NCBI RefSeq assembly: GCF_040274945.1
Contig: NZ_JBEMAR010000007.1
Coordinates: forward strand, 1-64,000
Source of the DNA: Carnobacterium_B sp040274945
GTDB taxonomy: Bacteria > Bacillota > Bacilli > Lactobacillales > Carnobacteriaceae
DNA: 64,000 bases
Reading direction: 5' to 3'
Every line of letters starts with the position of its first letter. The stretch's first letter is position 1. Below are positions 6,991 to 15,095 of the stretch, in pieces. The notes under the pieces are model-generated. The model worked only from the letters and a program-made list of their open reading frames with translations. It was not told the DNA's origin and searched no databases. The position numbers were made by a program, and so were the translations under genes.

Positions 6991-8334
6991 TTAACTTAAT
7001 TCAGGCCAAAAACCTTTATTAGCTACTATTAAGTCATCTAGTATTTCGCGTGCTACACGAGCATTAGGTACAATTTTAGATACGGTCAGTGCTTGCCATA
7101 ATTTTTGGTAAGAACCTTCTTCCCAAGCTTCAACGACTAATTTTTCAACAGCTACTTGTTGTTCCATCATTCCTTTTTGGAAACGTGGAATTTCTCCTTG
7201 ATTGATTGTTTCTGGGCCATTTGAACCTACGATACATGGGATTTCTACCATAGCTGTCGGATCAAAGTTAGAGATGGCGCCATCATTTGGTACGATCAAT
7301 AACATTCTTTCATGAGTATTATAAGCAATCGCTCTTGCTAAATCGACAATATATGAAGCATGATCATCTGTTACTAACTTTGCATCTTCCGCTGTCTTAA
7401 TATTTGAAATACGGTTGCATTCAGAAAAGACTTGTTTTTCACGGTTATCCATTACTTCATTCGCACGTGTGTAATTAGGATTTGATTTTTCAGCTTCATC
7501 TTGTGGGAACAAGTAGTACTTCAAATACGTATTTGGTAAAGTATTTGGATCTAAAGCAAAGGTTTCTTTTGCTTTACCATATGTGTGCATCCAACTTGGC
7601 TCAATATCTTCACCTGGAATGCCTTCTAGTTCTCCGGGAGTAACATATCCGTGATCCGCAACATGTTTTTTGATTGCCGGCATCAAATCATTACCATCTT
7701 TATCACGAATATCTGTCCACCAACCAAAGTGATTCAAGCCGTAGTATCGAACTGTCATGTCTTTACGGCTTTTCAGTCCTAAAATCTCCGCCATACGGTG
7801 TTCGATTCCAACCGGCATATCACAAATATTGATAATTTTGCTGTTTGGTCTTAGTTTGCGAGTCGCTTCTGCCACGATTGCTGCTGGATTCGAATAGTTC
7901 AACATCCAAGCATCTGGCGAGTATTGTTCCATATAATCAATTAATTCTAATACGCCTCCAATTGAACGCATCCCATAAGAAATTCCACCTGGTCCACATG
8001 TTTCTTGTCCAATTACGCCATATTTTAAAGGGATTTTTTCATCTTGCTCACGCATAGCATATTTCCCAACTCGGATATGTGCCATCGCAAAGTCGATATC
8101 AGTAAAAGCTGTTTCTGGATCAGTAGTTGCAAGAAATTCAATTTCTGGTGCACGTTCTTTTAATACGATTTCTACAGCATCTGCAATTTGTTTTTGTCTT
8201 TCCTCATCATTGTCATAAAATTTGATTTGACGAATCGGGAATATTTCTAAATTTTCTAATAACATCATAATGATTCCTGGTGTAAAAGTACTTCCTCCAC
8301 CTGCTACTAAAATTGATTGTTTTTTTAAAGTCAT
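6991..8334 (-). CDS. glvA: 6-phospho-alpha-glucosidase, GH4
   Basis: A 447-residue glycoside hydrolase family 4 enzyme. The N-terminal Rossmann motif VAGGGSTFTPGI (about residues 9-20) binds NAD. The sequence ICDMPVGIE (about 170-178) marks the phospho-alpha-glucosidase branch, where the Cys is a metal ligand and the Asp catalytic. GLNHFGWW (about 199-206) carries a further metal-binding His. It hydrolyses maltose-6-phosphate and related phosphorylated alpha-glucosides to glucose-6-phosphate and glucose, using NAD and a divalent metal. It follows the PTS EIICB by 28 bp, so the pair imports and cleaves the sugar. Confidence 0.92.
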   Translation of the reverse strand: MTLKKQSILVAGGGSTFTPGIIMMLLENLEIFPIRQIKFYDNDEERQKQIADAVEIVLKERAPEIEFLATTDPETAFTDIDFAMAHIRVGKYAMREQDEKIPLKYGVIGQETCGPGGISYGMRSIGGVLELIDYMEQYSPDAWMLNYSNPAAIVAEATRKLRPNSKIINICDMPVGIEHRMAEILGLKSRKDMTVRYYGLNHFGWWTDIRDKDGNDLMPAIKKHVADHGYVTPGELEGIPGEDIEPSWMHTYGKAKETFALDPNTLPNTYLKYYLFPQDEAEKSNPNYTRANEVMDNREKQVFSECNRISNIKTAEDAKLVTDDHASYIVDLARAIAYNTHERMLLIVPNDGAISNFDPTAMVEIPCIVGSNGPETINQGEIPRFQKGMMEQQVAVEKLVVEAWEEGSYQKLWQALTVSKIVPNARVAREILDDLIVANKGFWPELS

Positions 8335-8362
8335 ATTTATCTACTCCTTAAGTTTATTTTTT

Positions 8363-9988
8363 TTAAATCGTTGGTTCTGTTTGGCTCTGAGTATCTACTA
8401 AATTTCCAGTACTTTTCATTTCGTCTTCAAATGCATCTCTTACTTGAGGCACATCCAATCCAACGATAATTTGGAAGGCTTTTCCTTTACGAACGACTCC
8501 ATGAGCACCTGCTGCTTTAAAGAAACCGTCTTCTTTGACCAGGTTTTCATCTTTAACGGACACTCTTAATCTTGTAGCACAATTATTTACATCCGCAATA
8601 TTGGCTGTACCGCCAAGTCCTTCTAAATAATGAGCTGCACTACTTGCATAGGCTCCACCATTTGCTGGAACTGTTTTTCCATTTGCTTGTCTTTCACGGT
8701 AATCTTTTTTAGAATACATTTTAACTTCTTCTTCTAATTCTCTACCTGGTGTTTTGATATCAAATTTTAAAATGGCAAAACGGAATACAAAGAAGTAAAT
8801 GACACTAAATGCTAACCCAGTTCCAACTAAAGTTAATACTGTTCCGAGATGATTGATTGACATGGGTATAATAAATTGTGTCAACATCGTAATCAATCCA
8901 CTACCTACATCACCTACAACGCCAAATGCATAAACGGTTGCTCCTAAAGTAGCCGCTAAAGCAGCATGTATTAAGAACAATTGTGGTGCAATAAATAAGA
9001 ACGTAAATTCAAACGGTTCTGTAATACCAGCAAGAACTGCTGTTAAAGCTGTCGGAATCAATAAAGCCAATGTTTTTTTCTTTTTAGCTGGATCTGCTGT
9101 TGCGTAAAATGCTGCTGCTATACCAAGAGGAGCAAAGATTTTCGAAACATTGTGTAACCCAAATCCACCAGCCGGGAATAACTCTTTAAGTGGAACCGTC
9201 GATGAAGCGAAATCGCTTAAATTATTTAGCCAATAAGCTGTAATCCCGCCTTCTACAACTGCTGGACCATAAATGAATGGTTGATAAATGAAATGATGCA
9301 TTCCAGTTGGTATCAAAAGTCTTTCCAAGAATACGTATAGCCATACACCTAATGTTCCTGATGAAGCTAAGAAACCTTGCATTGAACTAATCAAACCTTG
9401 AATGATCGGCCAGCCCCAAGCTGTTAAAAATGCTAACGGAAGCATTAGGAAAAATCCTATCATAACAACTAATGAAGACCCTTGGAAAATACCTAAGAAA
9501 TCTGGTAGTTTAGTTTCAAAGAAACGGTTATGTAACCAAACAACAATTGCAGCAACTAAAATAGCACCGATTAAGTTGGTATCTAATGTTTTAATTCCAG
9601 CAATCATTTTTATCCCGCTGTCTCCGCCAGCTTCTTGTGCAAAGTCTACTCCAAAAGTTGGACCCATCAGTTCAAGAATTTTTCCAACAAAATTGTTAAA
9701 CGTCATATAAACAACGACTGATTCTAATGCTGCTCTTCCACTAGCTTTTTTAGCTAATCCAAGAGGTAGACCAATAACAAATAGTAATTCCATCTGATTG
9801 AATACAGTCCAACCACCTGCTTCAACAATTGACCAAAAGTTCGCCCACATTGTACCCGCAGTTGCAATGTTTCCAACAATTAATGTATTTTGAAGCATAA
9901 TAGCAATGGCTAAGATAATACCTGAGAAAGCAAATAATAAAACCGGAGTAAACATTGCACCGCCAAACCGCTGTAGTTTTTGCATCAT
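8363..9988 (-). CDS. glvC: PTS EIICB, alpha-glucoside (maltose) type
   Basis: A 541-residue PTS permease. Residues about 10-420 are the membrane EIIC domain of the glucose superfamily, with TEPFEFTFLF as the conserved EIIC motif. The EIIB domain at about 455-530 carries the phospho-Cys in NNCATRLRVSV. There is no EIIA domain, so phosphate must come from an EIIA encoded elsewhere, as for GlvC/MalP in other Firmicutes. It is the first gene of the operon with glvA and the RpiR regulator, under a promoter with an overlapping cre site. Maltose or another alpha-glucoside is the probable substrate. Confidence 0.9.
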   Translation of the reverse strand: MMQKLQRFGGAMFTPVLLFAFSGIILAIAIMLQNTLIVGNIATAGTMWANFWSIVEAGGWTVFNQMELLFVIGLPLGLAKKASGRAALESVVVYMTFNNFVGKILELMGPTFGVDFAQEAGGDSGIKMIAGIKTLDTNLIGAILVAAIVVWLHNRFFETKLPDFLGIFQGSSLVVMIGFFLMLPLAFLTAWGWPIIQGLISSMQGFLASSGTLGVWLYVFLERLLIPTGMHHFIYQPFIYGPAVVEGGITAYWLNNLSDFASSTVPLKELFPAGGFGLHNVSKIFAPLGIAAAFYATADPAKKKKTLALLIPTALTAVLAGITEPFEFTFLFIAPQLFLIHAALAATLGATVYAFGVVGDVGSGLITMLTQFIIPMSINHLGTVLTLVGTGLAFSVIYFFVFRFAILKFDIKTPGRELEEEVKMYSKKDYRERQANGKTVPANGGAYASSAAHYLEGLGGTANIADVNNCATRLRVSVKDENLVKEDGFFKAAGAHGVVRKGKAFQIIVGLDVPQVRDAFEDEMKSTGNLVDTQSQTEPTI

Positions 9989-10015
9989 TTTCTTTTCATC
10001 TCCTTATTCTTTTTA

Positions 10016-10029
10016 TGAAATCGCTTCCA
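10016..10029. promoter_or_regulatory. cre site (CcpA) before the glv operon
   Basis: TGGAAGCGATTTCA on the minus strand fits the catabolite-response consensus TGWAANCGNTNWCA with one mismatch. It lies just after the -10 box, where CcpA binding would block transcription. Confidence 0.75.
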
Positions 10030-10036
10030 TAAACAA

Positions 10037-10065
10037 ACTATACCATCCACATTTTTTTAGTTCAA
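10037..10065 (-). promoter_or_regulatory. Promoter of the glv operon
   Basis: The minus strand has TTGAAC (10065-10060), a 17-bp spacer and TATAGT (10042-10037), about 50 bp before the EIICB start. Confidence 0.8.
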
Positions 10066-10119
10066 TCCTCTGACCCTCAAAAAAATCGGCATTCCTTAAT
10101 AGGTACTTTTTTCATTTCC

Positions 10120-10133
10120 TGGGAAATTTCCCA
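10120..10133. repeat. 14-bp palindrome upstream of the glv promoter
   Basis: TGGGAAATTTCCCA is a perfect palindrome about 55 bp upstream of the -35 box. It is placed where an activator such as the RpiR-type regulator could bind; this assignment is inference. Confidence 0.45.
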
Positions 10134-10181
10134 TGTGATTCAGAACCATCACTTCGTCTATATTAAACGATTTCGATAAAA

Positions 10182-10221
10182 TAGCAGGATAGATTCCAAT
10201 ACAATGGCTTCTATCCTGCTA
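10182..10221 (-). terminator. Terminator of the DUF1541 lipoprotein gene
   Basis: TAGCAGGATAG and CTATCCTGCTA form an 11-bp stem after the lipoprotein gene, with a T-rich run on the minus strand. Confidence 0.75.
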
Positions 10222-10245
10222 CTTACTTAATTTACTTTTTATTCA

Positions 10246-10866
10246 TTATTGTTCTGACGAAAGCTCATCTTCTGTCACCCATTTATGATTTTTAATCGTA
10301 TCTCCGCCCGTTGTAGGTTCGTAATCAATCATATAGATAGTTGTGGTTTTTGAAGCTTCAATAATGGCTGGTGCATCATCCATACCCTCCATGTGATCAG
10401 CTTTTAATGTCACTTCAACACCATTTGCAATAACTTCGTCTCCTGCTTCTTCAATCTCTTCTTGTGTGACCCATTTGTGGTTTTCAACTCTTTTTGCGCC
10501 AGTCGTTGGCTGATAAGAAACTTCATAAACCGTAGTGTCAAATGCTCCTACAATTGTGGCTTCGGCTCCTTTCATGCCTTCCATATGGTCAGCTTGAATA
10601 ACAGCGGTACTCCCTACTTCATATGTTGGATCTGCAGCTTCTTTAAGATCATCTGGTACTTCACCTGAATCATCATGCATCATACCTTCCATATCCATAT
10701 CTGAATCAGAATTCATCATGCTTGAGTCTTCCATATTCATGCTTGTTGAACTGCTGGATTCTGAAAAAGACATATCCGTTCCTTCATCTCCTGTCCCGCA
10801 TGCTACTAAGGTTAAAGATGTTGCTAAAGTCGCTATCGTTAAATATACTTTTTCACTTTTCATCAT
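10246..10866 (-). CDS. DUF1541 (YdhK-like) lipoprotein
   Basis: A 206-residue exported lipoprotein with lipobox LTLVAC (Cys23). A Met/Asp/Ser-rich linker (about residues 30-70, with repeated MDM and MM pairs) precedes two DUF1541 repeats. Each repeat contains ADHMEGM and ends in ENHKWVT or KNHKWVT (about residues 80-140 and 145-203). YdhK-type proteins are often found near copper-handling genes, and the Met-rich linker fits metal binding, but no copper gene is adjacent. It has its own terminator. The start is one of two adjacent ATG codons. Confidence 0.8.
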   Translation of the reverse strand: MMKSEKVYLTIATLATSLTLVACGTGDEGTDMSFSESSSSTSMNMEDSSMMNSDSDMDMEGMMHDDSGEVPDDLKEAADPTYEVGSTAVIQADHMEGMKGAEATIVGAFDTTVYEVSYQPTTGAKRVENHKWVTQEEIEEAGDEVIANGVEVTLKADHMEGMDDAPAIIEASKTTTIYMIDYEPTTGGDTIKNHKWVTEDELSSEQ

Positions 10867-11317
10867 TTACCATCCTTTCAACTTTCTTAATAGTACTGTA
10901 AACATTAAATCGTCAGACTAACCCTACTAATCAATAGTAAGATTAATGGAAATTGAACACAACTATTTCAACTCTTACTTTCTAATTTTTGATGTTCATG
11001 TTCATTCTTACTTAACACTTAACTAGCAAGAAATTTACAAAAATAATACAAATAATCTATTTGAATTTAATATTCGTGTTTTATAATAAAATTAAAGCAA
11101 ATGATTTTTTAAATTTAATTGATTAATACCTTTCAGAAACTATAAATAGTTGTTTTTTTGATTTAACTCCTTTCAAACAAGTATAATCATTAAAAAAAAC
11201 AAGCATTTCTATTTTTTATGTTTTTCTAAAAAAAACTATCTTTTAAATAACACGAATGATACAATGTTTTATGTGTTAATTGTTTGTGAAAATAAAAATA
11301 CAGGAGGATTTAATTAC
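10867..11317. promoter_or_regulatory. AT-rich 450-bp intergenic region with tandem promoters for phnD
   Basis: Two promoter-like blocks about 40 bp apart resemble each other. The first is TTGATT (11119-11124), a 16-bp spacer and TATAAA (11141-11146). The second is TTGATT (11158-11163), an 18-bp spacer and TATAAT (11182-11187). Both contain CCTTTCA in the spacer, as if duplicated. No gene is seen in the rest. Confidence 0.55.
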
Positions 11318-12376
11318 ATGCATAAGAAATTCGGTAAGTACATAGGAGCAGCATTATTAGCGGGGTTATTAGTTGGATGTGGCAACGAAGCGGCCAACAG
11401 TGAATCTGCAGCCACAAATACTGATGGAGCAATCGAGCTTGATACACTTTCGATTGGTTTTGTCCCTTCACGAGATCCTGAAGAAATCGTTACAGCAACA
11501 GAGCCACTAAAGGATTTACTAATTGATGAAATGTCAACTTTAGGTTACGACCTCGATGAGGTTGATATCACAGTTGGAACCAACTATGAAGCTGTAGGGG
11601 AATCTCTTTCCGCTGGTACATTAGATGTCGGCTTTATCCCTGGTGGAACCTATGTATTATACGATGACGGTGCTGAAGTAATTTTAACTTCTACAAGAGC
11701 CGGATTAAGCAATGATTCGGACAATCCAGCTGACTGGAACAAAAACACACCTACTGAAGCAACCGATGAACAAGTGACTTCTTATCGTTCACTGATCATT
11801 GCAGGTCCTTCTGAAAAAGGCCAAGAGTTAGCTGCTAAAATTAATAGCGGTGAAGAATTAACATTTGAAGACATGAATAGTGCTTCGTGGAGCGTAATGT
11901 CTTCCTCTTCTTCTGCAGGCTACATCTACCCAACGTTATGGCTAGATGAGAATTTCGGAAAATCCATTACAGACTTAGAAAAAGTGGTTCAAGCTGATTC
12001 ATATGGAAGTTCATTTGCTCGTCTCGCTTCTGAACAAGTTGACCTTTTGGTTACATTTGCTGATGGCAGAAGAGACTACGAAGATACTTGGACTTCAGAA
12101 TACGGTAGAACAGAAAACATTTGGGATGAAACGGCTGTTGTTGGGGTTACTCCAGGAATTTACAACGACACCATCAGTGTCAGCAAAAACTCTGACAAAA
12201 TGGATGACGAATTAAAAGCAGCTTTGCAAGAAGCATTTATTAACATTGCTGAAACAGACGAAGGAAAAGAAGTTATTTCTGTCTATAGTCACGAAGGGTA
12301 CAAAGTAACGGAAGATGCAGAATACGATGATGAAAGAGCTGCTCAAAAAATCGTTCAAGATCTAGGAATCCAATAA
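11318..12376 (+). CDS. phnD: Phosphonate/phosphite-type ABC substrate-binding lipoprotein
   Basis: A 352-residue lipoprotein. I start it at 11318 because CAGGAGG lies 10 nt upstream and the signal peptide MHKKFGKYIGAALLAGLLVGC then ends in a clean lipobox (LLVGC). The mature part has PhnD-family features: LSIGFVPSRDPEEI near the start, TVGTNYEAVGESLSAGTLDVGF, and SSSSAGYIYPTLWL, which lines the phosphonate pocket in known PhnD proteins. It is followed by an inverted-repeat element and then phnC-phnE-phnE. It captures phosphonate, phosphite or a phosphate ester outside the membrane; the true ligand is not visible. Confidence 0.85.
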   Translation: MHKKFGKYIGAALLAGLLVGCGNEAANSESAATNTDGAIELDTLSIGFVPSRDPEEIVTATEPLKDLLIDEMSTLGYDLDEVDITVGTNYEAVGESLSAGTLDVGFIPGGTYVLYDDGAEVILTSTRAGLSNDSDNPADWNKNTPTEATDEQVTSYRSLIIAGPSEKGQELAAKINSGEELTFEDMNSASWSVMSSSSSAGYIYPTLWLDENFGKSITDLEKVVQADSYGSSFARLASEQVDLLVTFADGRRDYEDTWTSEYGRTENIWDETAVVGVTPGIYNDTISVSKNSDKMDDELKAALQEAFINIAETDEGKEVISVYSHEGYKVTEDAEYDDERAAQKIVQDLGIQ

Positions 12377-12412
12377 AACGTTCAAACTGACTTTACTAAT
12401 TAAAAATAAACC

Positions 12413-12606
12413 AAATGAAACTGTGAAGGGGGCTGAGACAAAAGTCTTAGTCCCTTCCTATATGATTATTTTAGAACGTGTTCAAAAAAGCAGACCCGAC
12501 GTCCACTTCACGAATAATGCTCGATGGTCAATGACCATGCTGCGCTTATTCGATCCAGTGATTCGGGTCTAAACGCTTTTTGTCACACTCCTTCATAGTT
12601 TTATTT
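12413..12606. mobile_element. MITE-like inverted-repeat element inside the phn operon
   Basis: A 194-bp block is bounded by imperfect 17-bp inverted repeats (AAATGAAACTGTGAAGG, and its complement with two differences at 12590-12606). Inside are a GGCTGAGAC-AAAA-GTCTTAGT hairpin (12425-12457) and a long imperfect stem that starts AGACCCGA and ends TCGGGTCT. It has no coding capacity. It may reduce read-through from phnD into phnC. Whether it recurs in the genome cannot be seen from this window. Confidence 0.6.
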
Positions 12607-12627
12607 TTGGAAAGGACTAATGATTAC

Positions 12628-13413
12628 GTGATAGAATTTATTGATGTAAACAAAACATATCCAAATGGCGTGACCGCATTGAGCAACGTAAACTTAAAAA
12701 TTGAACAAGGAGAATTTGTAGCGATTATCGGGCTATCTGGTGCCGGAAAATCTACGCTTATTCGTTGTGTCAACCGCATGCATGATATTAATAGCGGAAA
12801 ATTAATGGTTAATGGCATCGATGTTAGTGCCTTAAAAGGAAAAGAGATTCGACAATACCGCAGAAGAGTGGGCATGATCTTTCAATCCTTTAATTTAGTT
12901 ACACGAACTACGGTTTTAAATAACGTCTTAATGTCTTCTGTTCCTGAACTGCCTTATTGGAGAAAAGTATTGGGTATTTTCCCTAAAGAAACTAAACTTA
13001 CTGCTTTAACTGCTTTAGATAAAGTGGGGATTTTAGATAAAGCTTTCATGCGTGTCAATCAACTTTCTGGTGGACAACAACAGCGTGTTGCTTTAGCACG
13101 AACACTTGCTCAATCACCAGAAATTATTTTAGCAGATGAACCTGTTGCTTCATTAGACCCCGTGACCGCTAAACAAGTTATGGATGATTTCAAAAAAATC
13201 AATAAAGATACCCACATGTCGATCCTTTTAAATATTCACCATGTAGAGTTGGCTTTAGAGTATGCTGATCGCGTAATCGGCATTCGAAAAGGACAAGTCG
13301 TCTATGATGGCAAAGCAAGTGATGTTACTCAGCCTATTTTAGATCTTATTTACGGACATGCTCAAGTTCAAGACGAACTAAGTGTAAACCCAACTTTACA
13401 ACCACAATCTTAG
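12628..13413 (+). CDS. phnC: Phosphonate-type ABC transporter ATPase
   Basis: An ABC ATPase of about 261 residues. The likely start is GTG at 12628, with GGAAAGGA upstream; this gives VIEFIDVNKTYPNG, the usual PhnC beginning. An ATG further upstream would lie in the inverted-repeat element. Walker A is GLSGAGKST, the signature LSGGQQQR and Walker B IILADEPVASLD, with switch His in NIHHVE. It powers the PhnDCEE importer with the two following permeases; its stop overlaps the next gene's ribosome site. Confidence 0.87.
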   Translation: MIEFIDVNKTYPNGVTALSNVNLKIEQGEFVAIIGLSGAGKSTLIRCVNRMHDINSGKLMVNGIDVSALKGKEIRQYRRRVGMIFQSFNLVTRTTVLNNVLMSSVPELPYWRKVLGIFPKETKLTALTALDKVGILDKAFMRVNQLSGGQQQRVALARTLAQSPEIILADEPVASLDPVTAKQVMDDFKKINKDTHMSILLNIHHVELALEYADRVIGIRKGQVVYDGKASDVTQPILDLIYGHAQVQDELSVNPTLQPQS

Positions 13414-13425
13414 GAGTGCATGAAA

Positions 13426-14247
13426 ATGATGATTTATGACAAGTTATTTCCACCAAAAAAAATTATGTTGGCCAACAATAAAATAGTTGAAGAAAAAAGA
13501 ACCAAAACACCTTTTGTTCTGGTTTTAATCGCAATTGGTTTTGTCATTTCGGTAAATGTAACAGGGTTCAGCTTCGCTACCCTTCTAAATCGTTGGCAAG
13601 AATTTTTCATTATTTTAAATGATATGATCCCACCAAATATCGATTACTTACCGAATATTTGGAAACCTTTATTAGACACTATTAAAATGTCATTAGTCGG
13701 TTCCCTTCTTGGCTCATTAGTCGCTATTGTTTTCGCGCTATTGGCTTCTTCAAATATCATAAAAAGTAAGATCACAGCCGGTTTTTTCAAATTCATTCTC
13801 AGCGTTCTAAGAACTTTACCTACTTTAGTTACCGCATTGATTGCTACTTTTGTTTTTGGGCTAGGTACGATGGCTGGAACGATTGCGATTTTTTTGTTTA
13901 CCTTGTCCTATATCGGAAAACTTCTATACGAACAAATCGAAAATATCGATATGGGCTCATTTGAAGCATTAGAATCTATGGGGTTAACCAAGCTACAATC
14001 TTTTCGATACGCGATTATTCCAGAAATCTTACCAACTTATCTATCTACGTCTTTATTTTGTTTTGAAGGAAATGTCCGCTACGCTTCTATATTAGGGTAT
14101 GTCGGTGCCGGAGGTCTTGGACTGCTTTTAAACGAAAGACTGGGTTGGCGTGATTATTCCAGTGTTGGTATGATTTTAGTTGTTTTGGCTGTAACGGTCT
14201 TTATTATTGAACGAATCAGTGAACATTTTAGAAAGAAATTACAATGA
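13426..14247 (+). CDS. phnE: Phosphonate-type ABC permease 1
   Basis: A permease of about 273 residues. Several in-frame ATGs occur; 13426 or 13429 is best spaced from the AGGAG at 13412. About six membrane segments are visible, and the EAA loop that docks to the ATPase is present as SFEALESMGLTKLQSFRYAIIP (split here only by family alignment). It is one of two consecutive PhnE-like subunits, so the channel is probably a heterodimer. It is co-transcribed with phnC and the next permease. Confidence 0.85.
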   Translation: MMIYDKLFPPKKIMLANNKIVEEKRTKTPFVLVLIAIGFVISVNVTGFSFATLLNRWQEFFIILNDMIPPNIDYLPNIWKPLLDTIKMSLVGSLLGSLVAIVFALLASSNIIKSKITAGFFKFILSVLRTLPTLVTALIATFVFGLGTMAGTIAIFLFTLSYIGKLLYEQIENIDMGSFEALESMGLTKLQSFRYAIIPEILPTYLSTSLFCFEGNVRYASILGYVGAGGLGLLLNERLGWRDYSSVGMILVVLAVTVFIIERISEHFRKKLQ

Positions 14248-14259
14248 GGAGTGTAACCC

Positions 14260-15069
14260 ATGTCGGAAATGATTGAAATTCAATTTGAACAAGAACCCAA
14301 GAAAGGATTATACTTAATGAGTATAATCACCATTTTGTTCATTGCTTTTATTTGGTCTGTTTCTTCTATTGAAGTACAAAGCCTGAACGATAGTGGATTG
14401 ACAATCGCATCAAATATTTTCAAAGGTCTTTTAAATCCAGATTTAAACTTATTATTCGGATTGACCACTAGTGGTGTACTATATCTTTTATTTGAAACCA
14501 TCTGTATCGCCTTTTTAGGAACCATCTTTGGAGCTATTTTAGCCATACCGATTGCTTTCTTAATGGCTCCTAGCGTCGTACCTGCTCCATTAGCTTACCT
14601 GGTACGTTTAATCGTTATTGCCATCCGAACTGTTCCAGCTTTGGTATATGGCTTGATGTTTATCCGCATTACTGGTCCAGGTCCATTTGCCGGAGTATTG
14701 ACGATGTCTATTACTTCAATTGGAATGGTTTCAAAATTATATGTAGATATTATTGAAGACTTAGATACCAGCATTTTGGAATCCTTGACTTCAATGGGGT
14801 GTACAACTTTTGAAAAAATTCGCTTCGGAATCATTCCCCAGCTTTTTTCAAACTTTTTATCGGTTACAATCTACCGCTTCGATATGAACTTACGTGATGC
14901 TACGATACTAGGACTTGTTGGTGCTGGTGGTGTGGGCGCTCCATTGATATTCGCAATGAATTCTTACCGTTGGAATGAAGTAGGATCTATACTGATTGGG
15001 TTGATCGTCTTGATTTTACTAGTGGAGTTCTTCTCCAACAAAATGAGAGCAAGCCTCGTTAAAGGTTAA
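14260..15069 (+). CDS. phnE: Phosphonate-type ABC permease 2
   Basis: A 269-residue permease with a GAGGAGTG site 8 nt before the ATG and 12 bp after the first permease. It has about six membrane segments, and the EAA-loop equivalent is ILESLTSMGCTTFEKIRFG near residue 180. It shares the PhnE fold with its neighbour but is clearly divergent in sequence, consistent with an ancient duplication and a heterodimeric channel. The last hydrophobic segment ends close to the C-terminus. Confidence 0.85.
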   Translation: MSEMIEIQFEQEPKKGLYLMSIITILFIAFIWSVSSIEVQSLNDSGLTIASNIFKGLLNPDLNLLFGLTTSGVLYLLFETICIAFLGTIFGAILAIPIAFLMAPSVVPAPLAYLVRLIVIAIRTVPALVYGLMFIRITGPGPFAGVLTMSITSIGMVSKLYVDIIEDLDTSILESLTSMGCTTFEKIRFGIIPQLFSNFLSVTIYRFDMNLRDATILGLVGAGGVGAPLIFAMNSYRWNEVGSILIGLIVLILLVEFFSNKMRASLVKG

Positions 15070-15095
15070 CCAATGAATTTTAAAGGAGTCTTTTT

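Noticed and set aside
9402..9710. Plus-strand open frame of 102 codons
   Set aside because: It lies wholly inside the glvC gene in antisense and has no ribosome site; the codon pattern is that of the membrane gene.
12580..12627. Upstream ATG as the start of phnC
   Set aside because: It lies inside the inverted-repeat element, lacks a ribosome site, and gives an N-terminus unlike the family.
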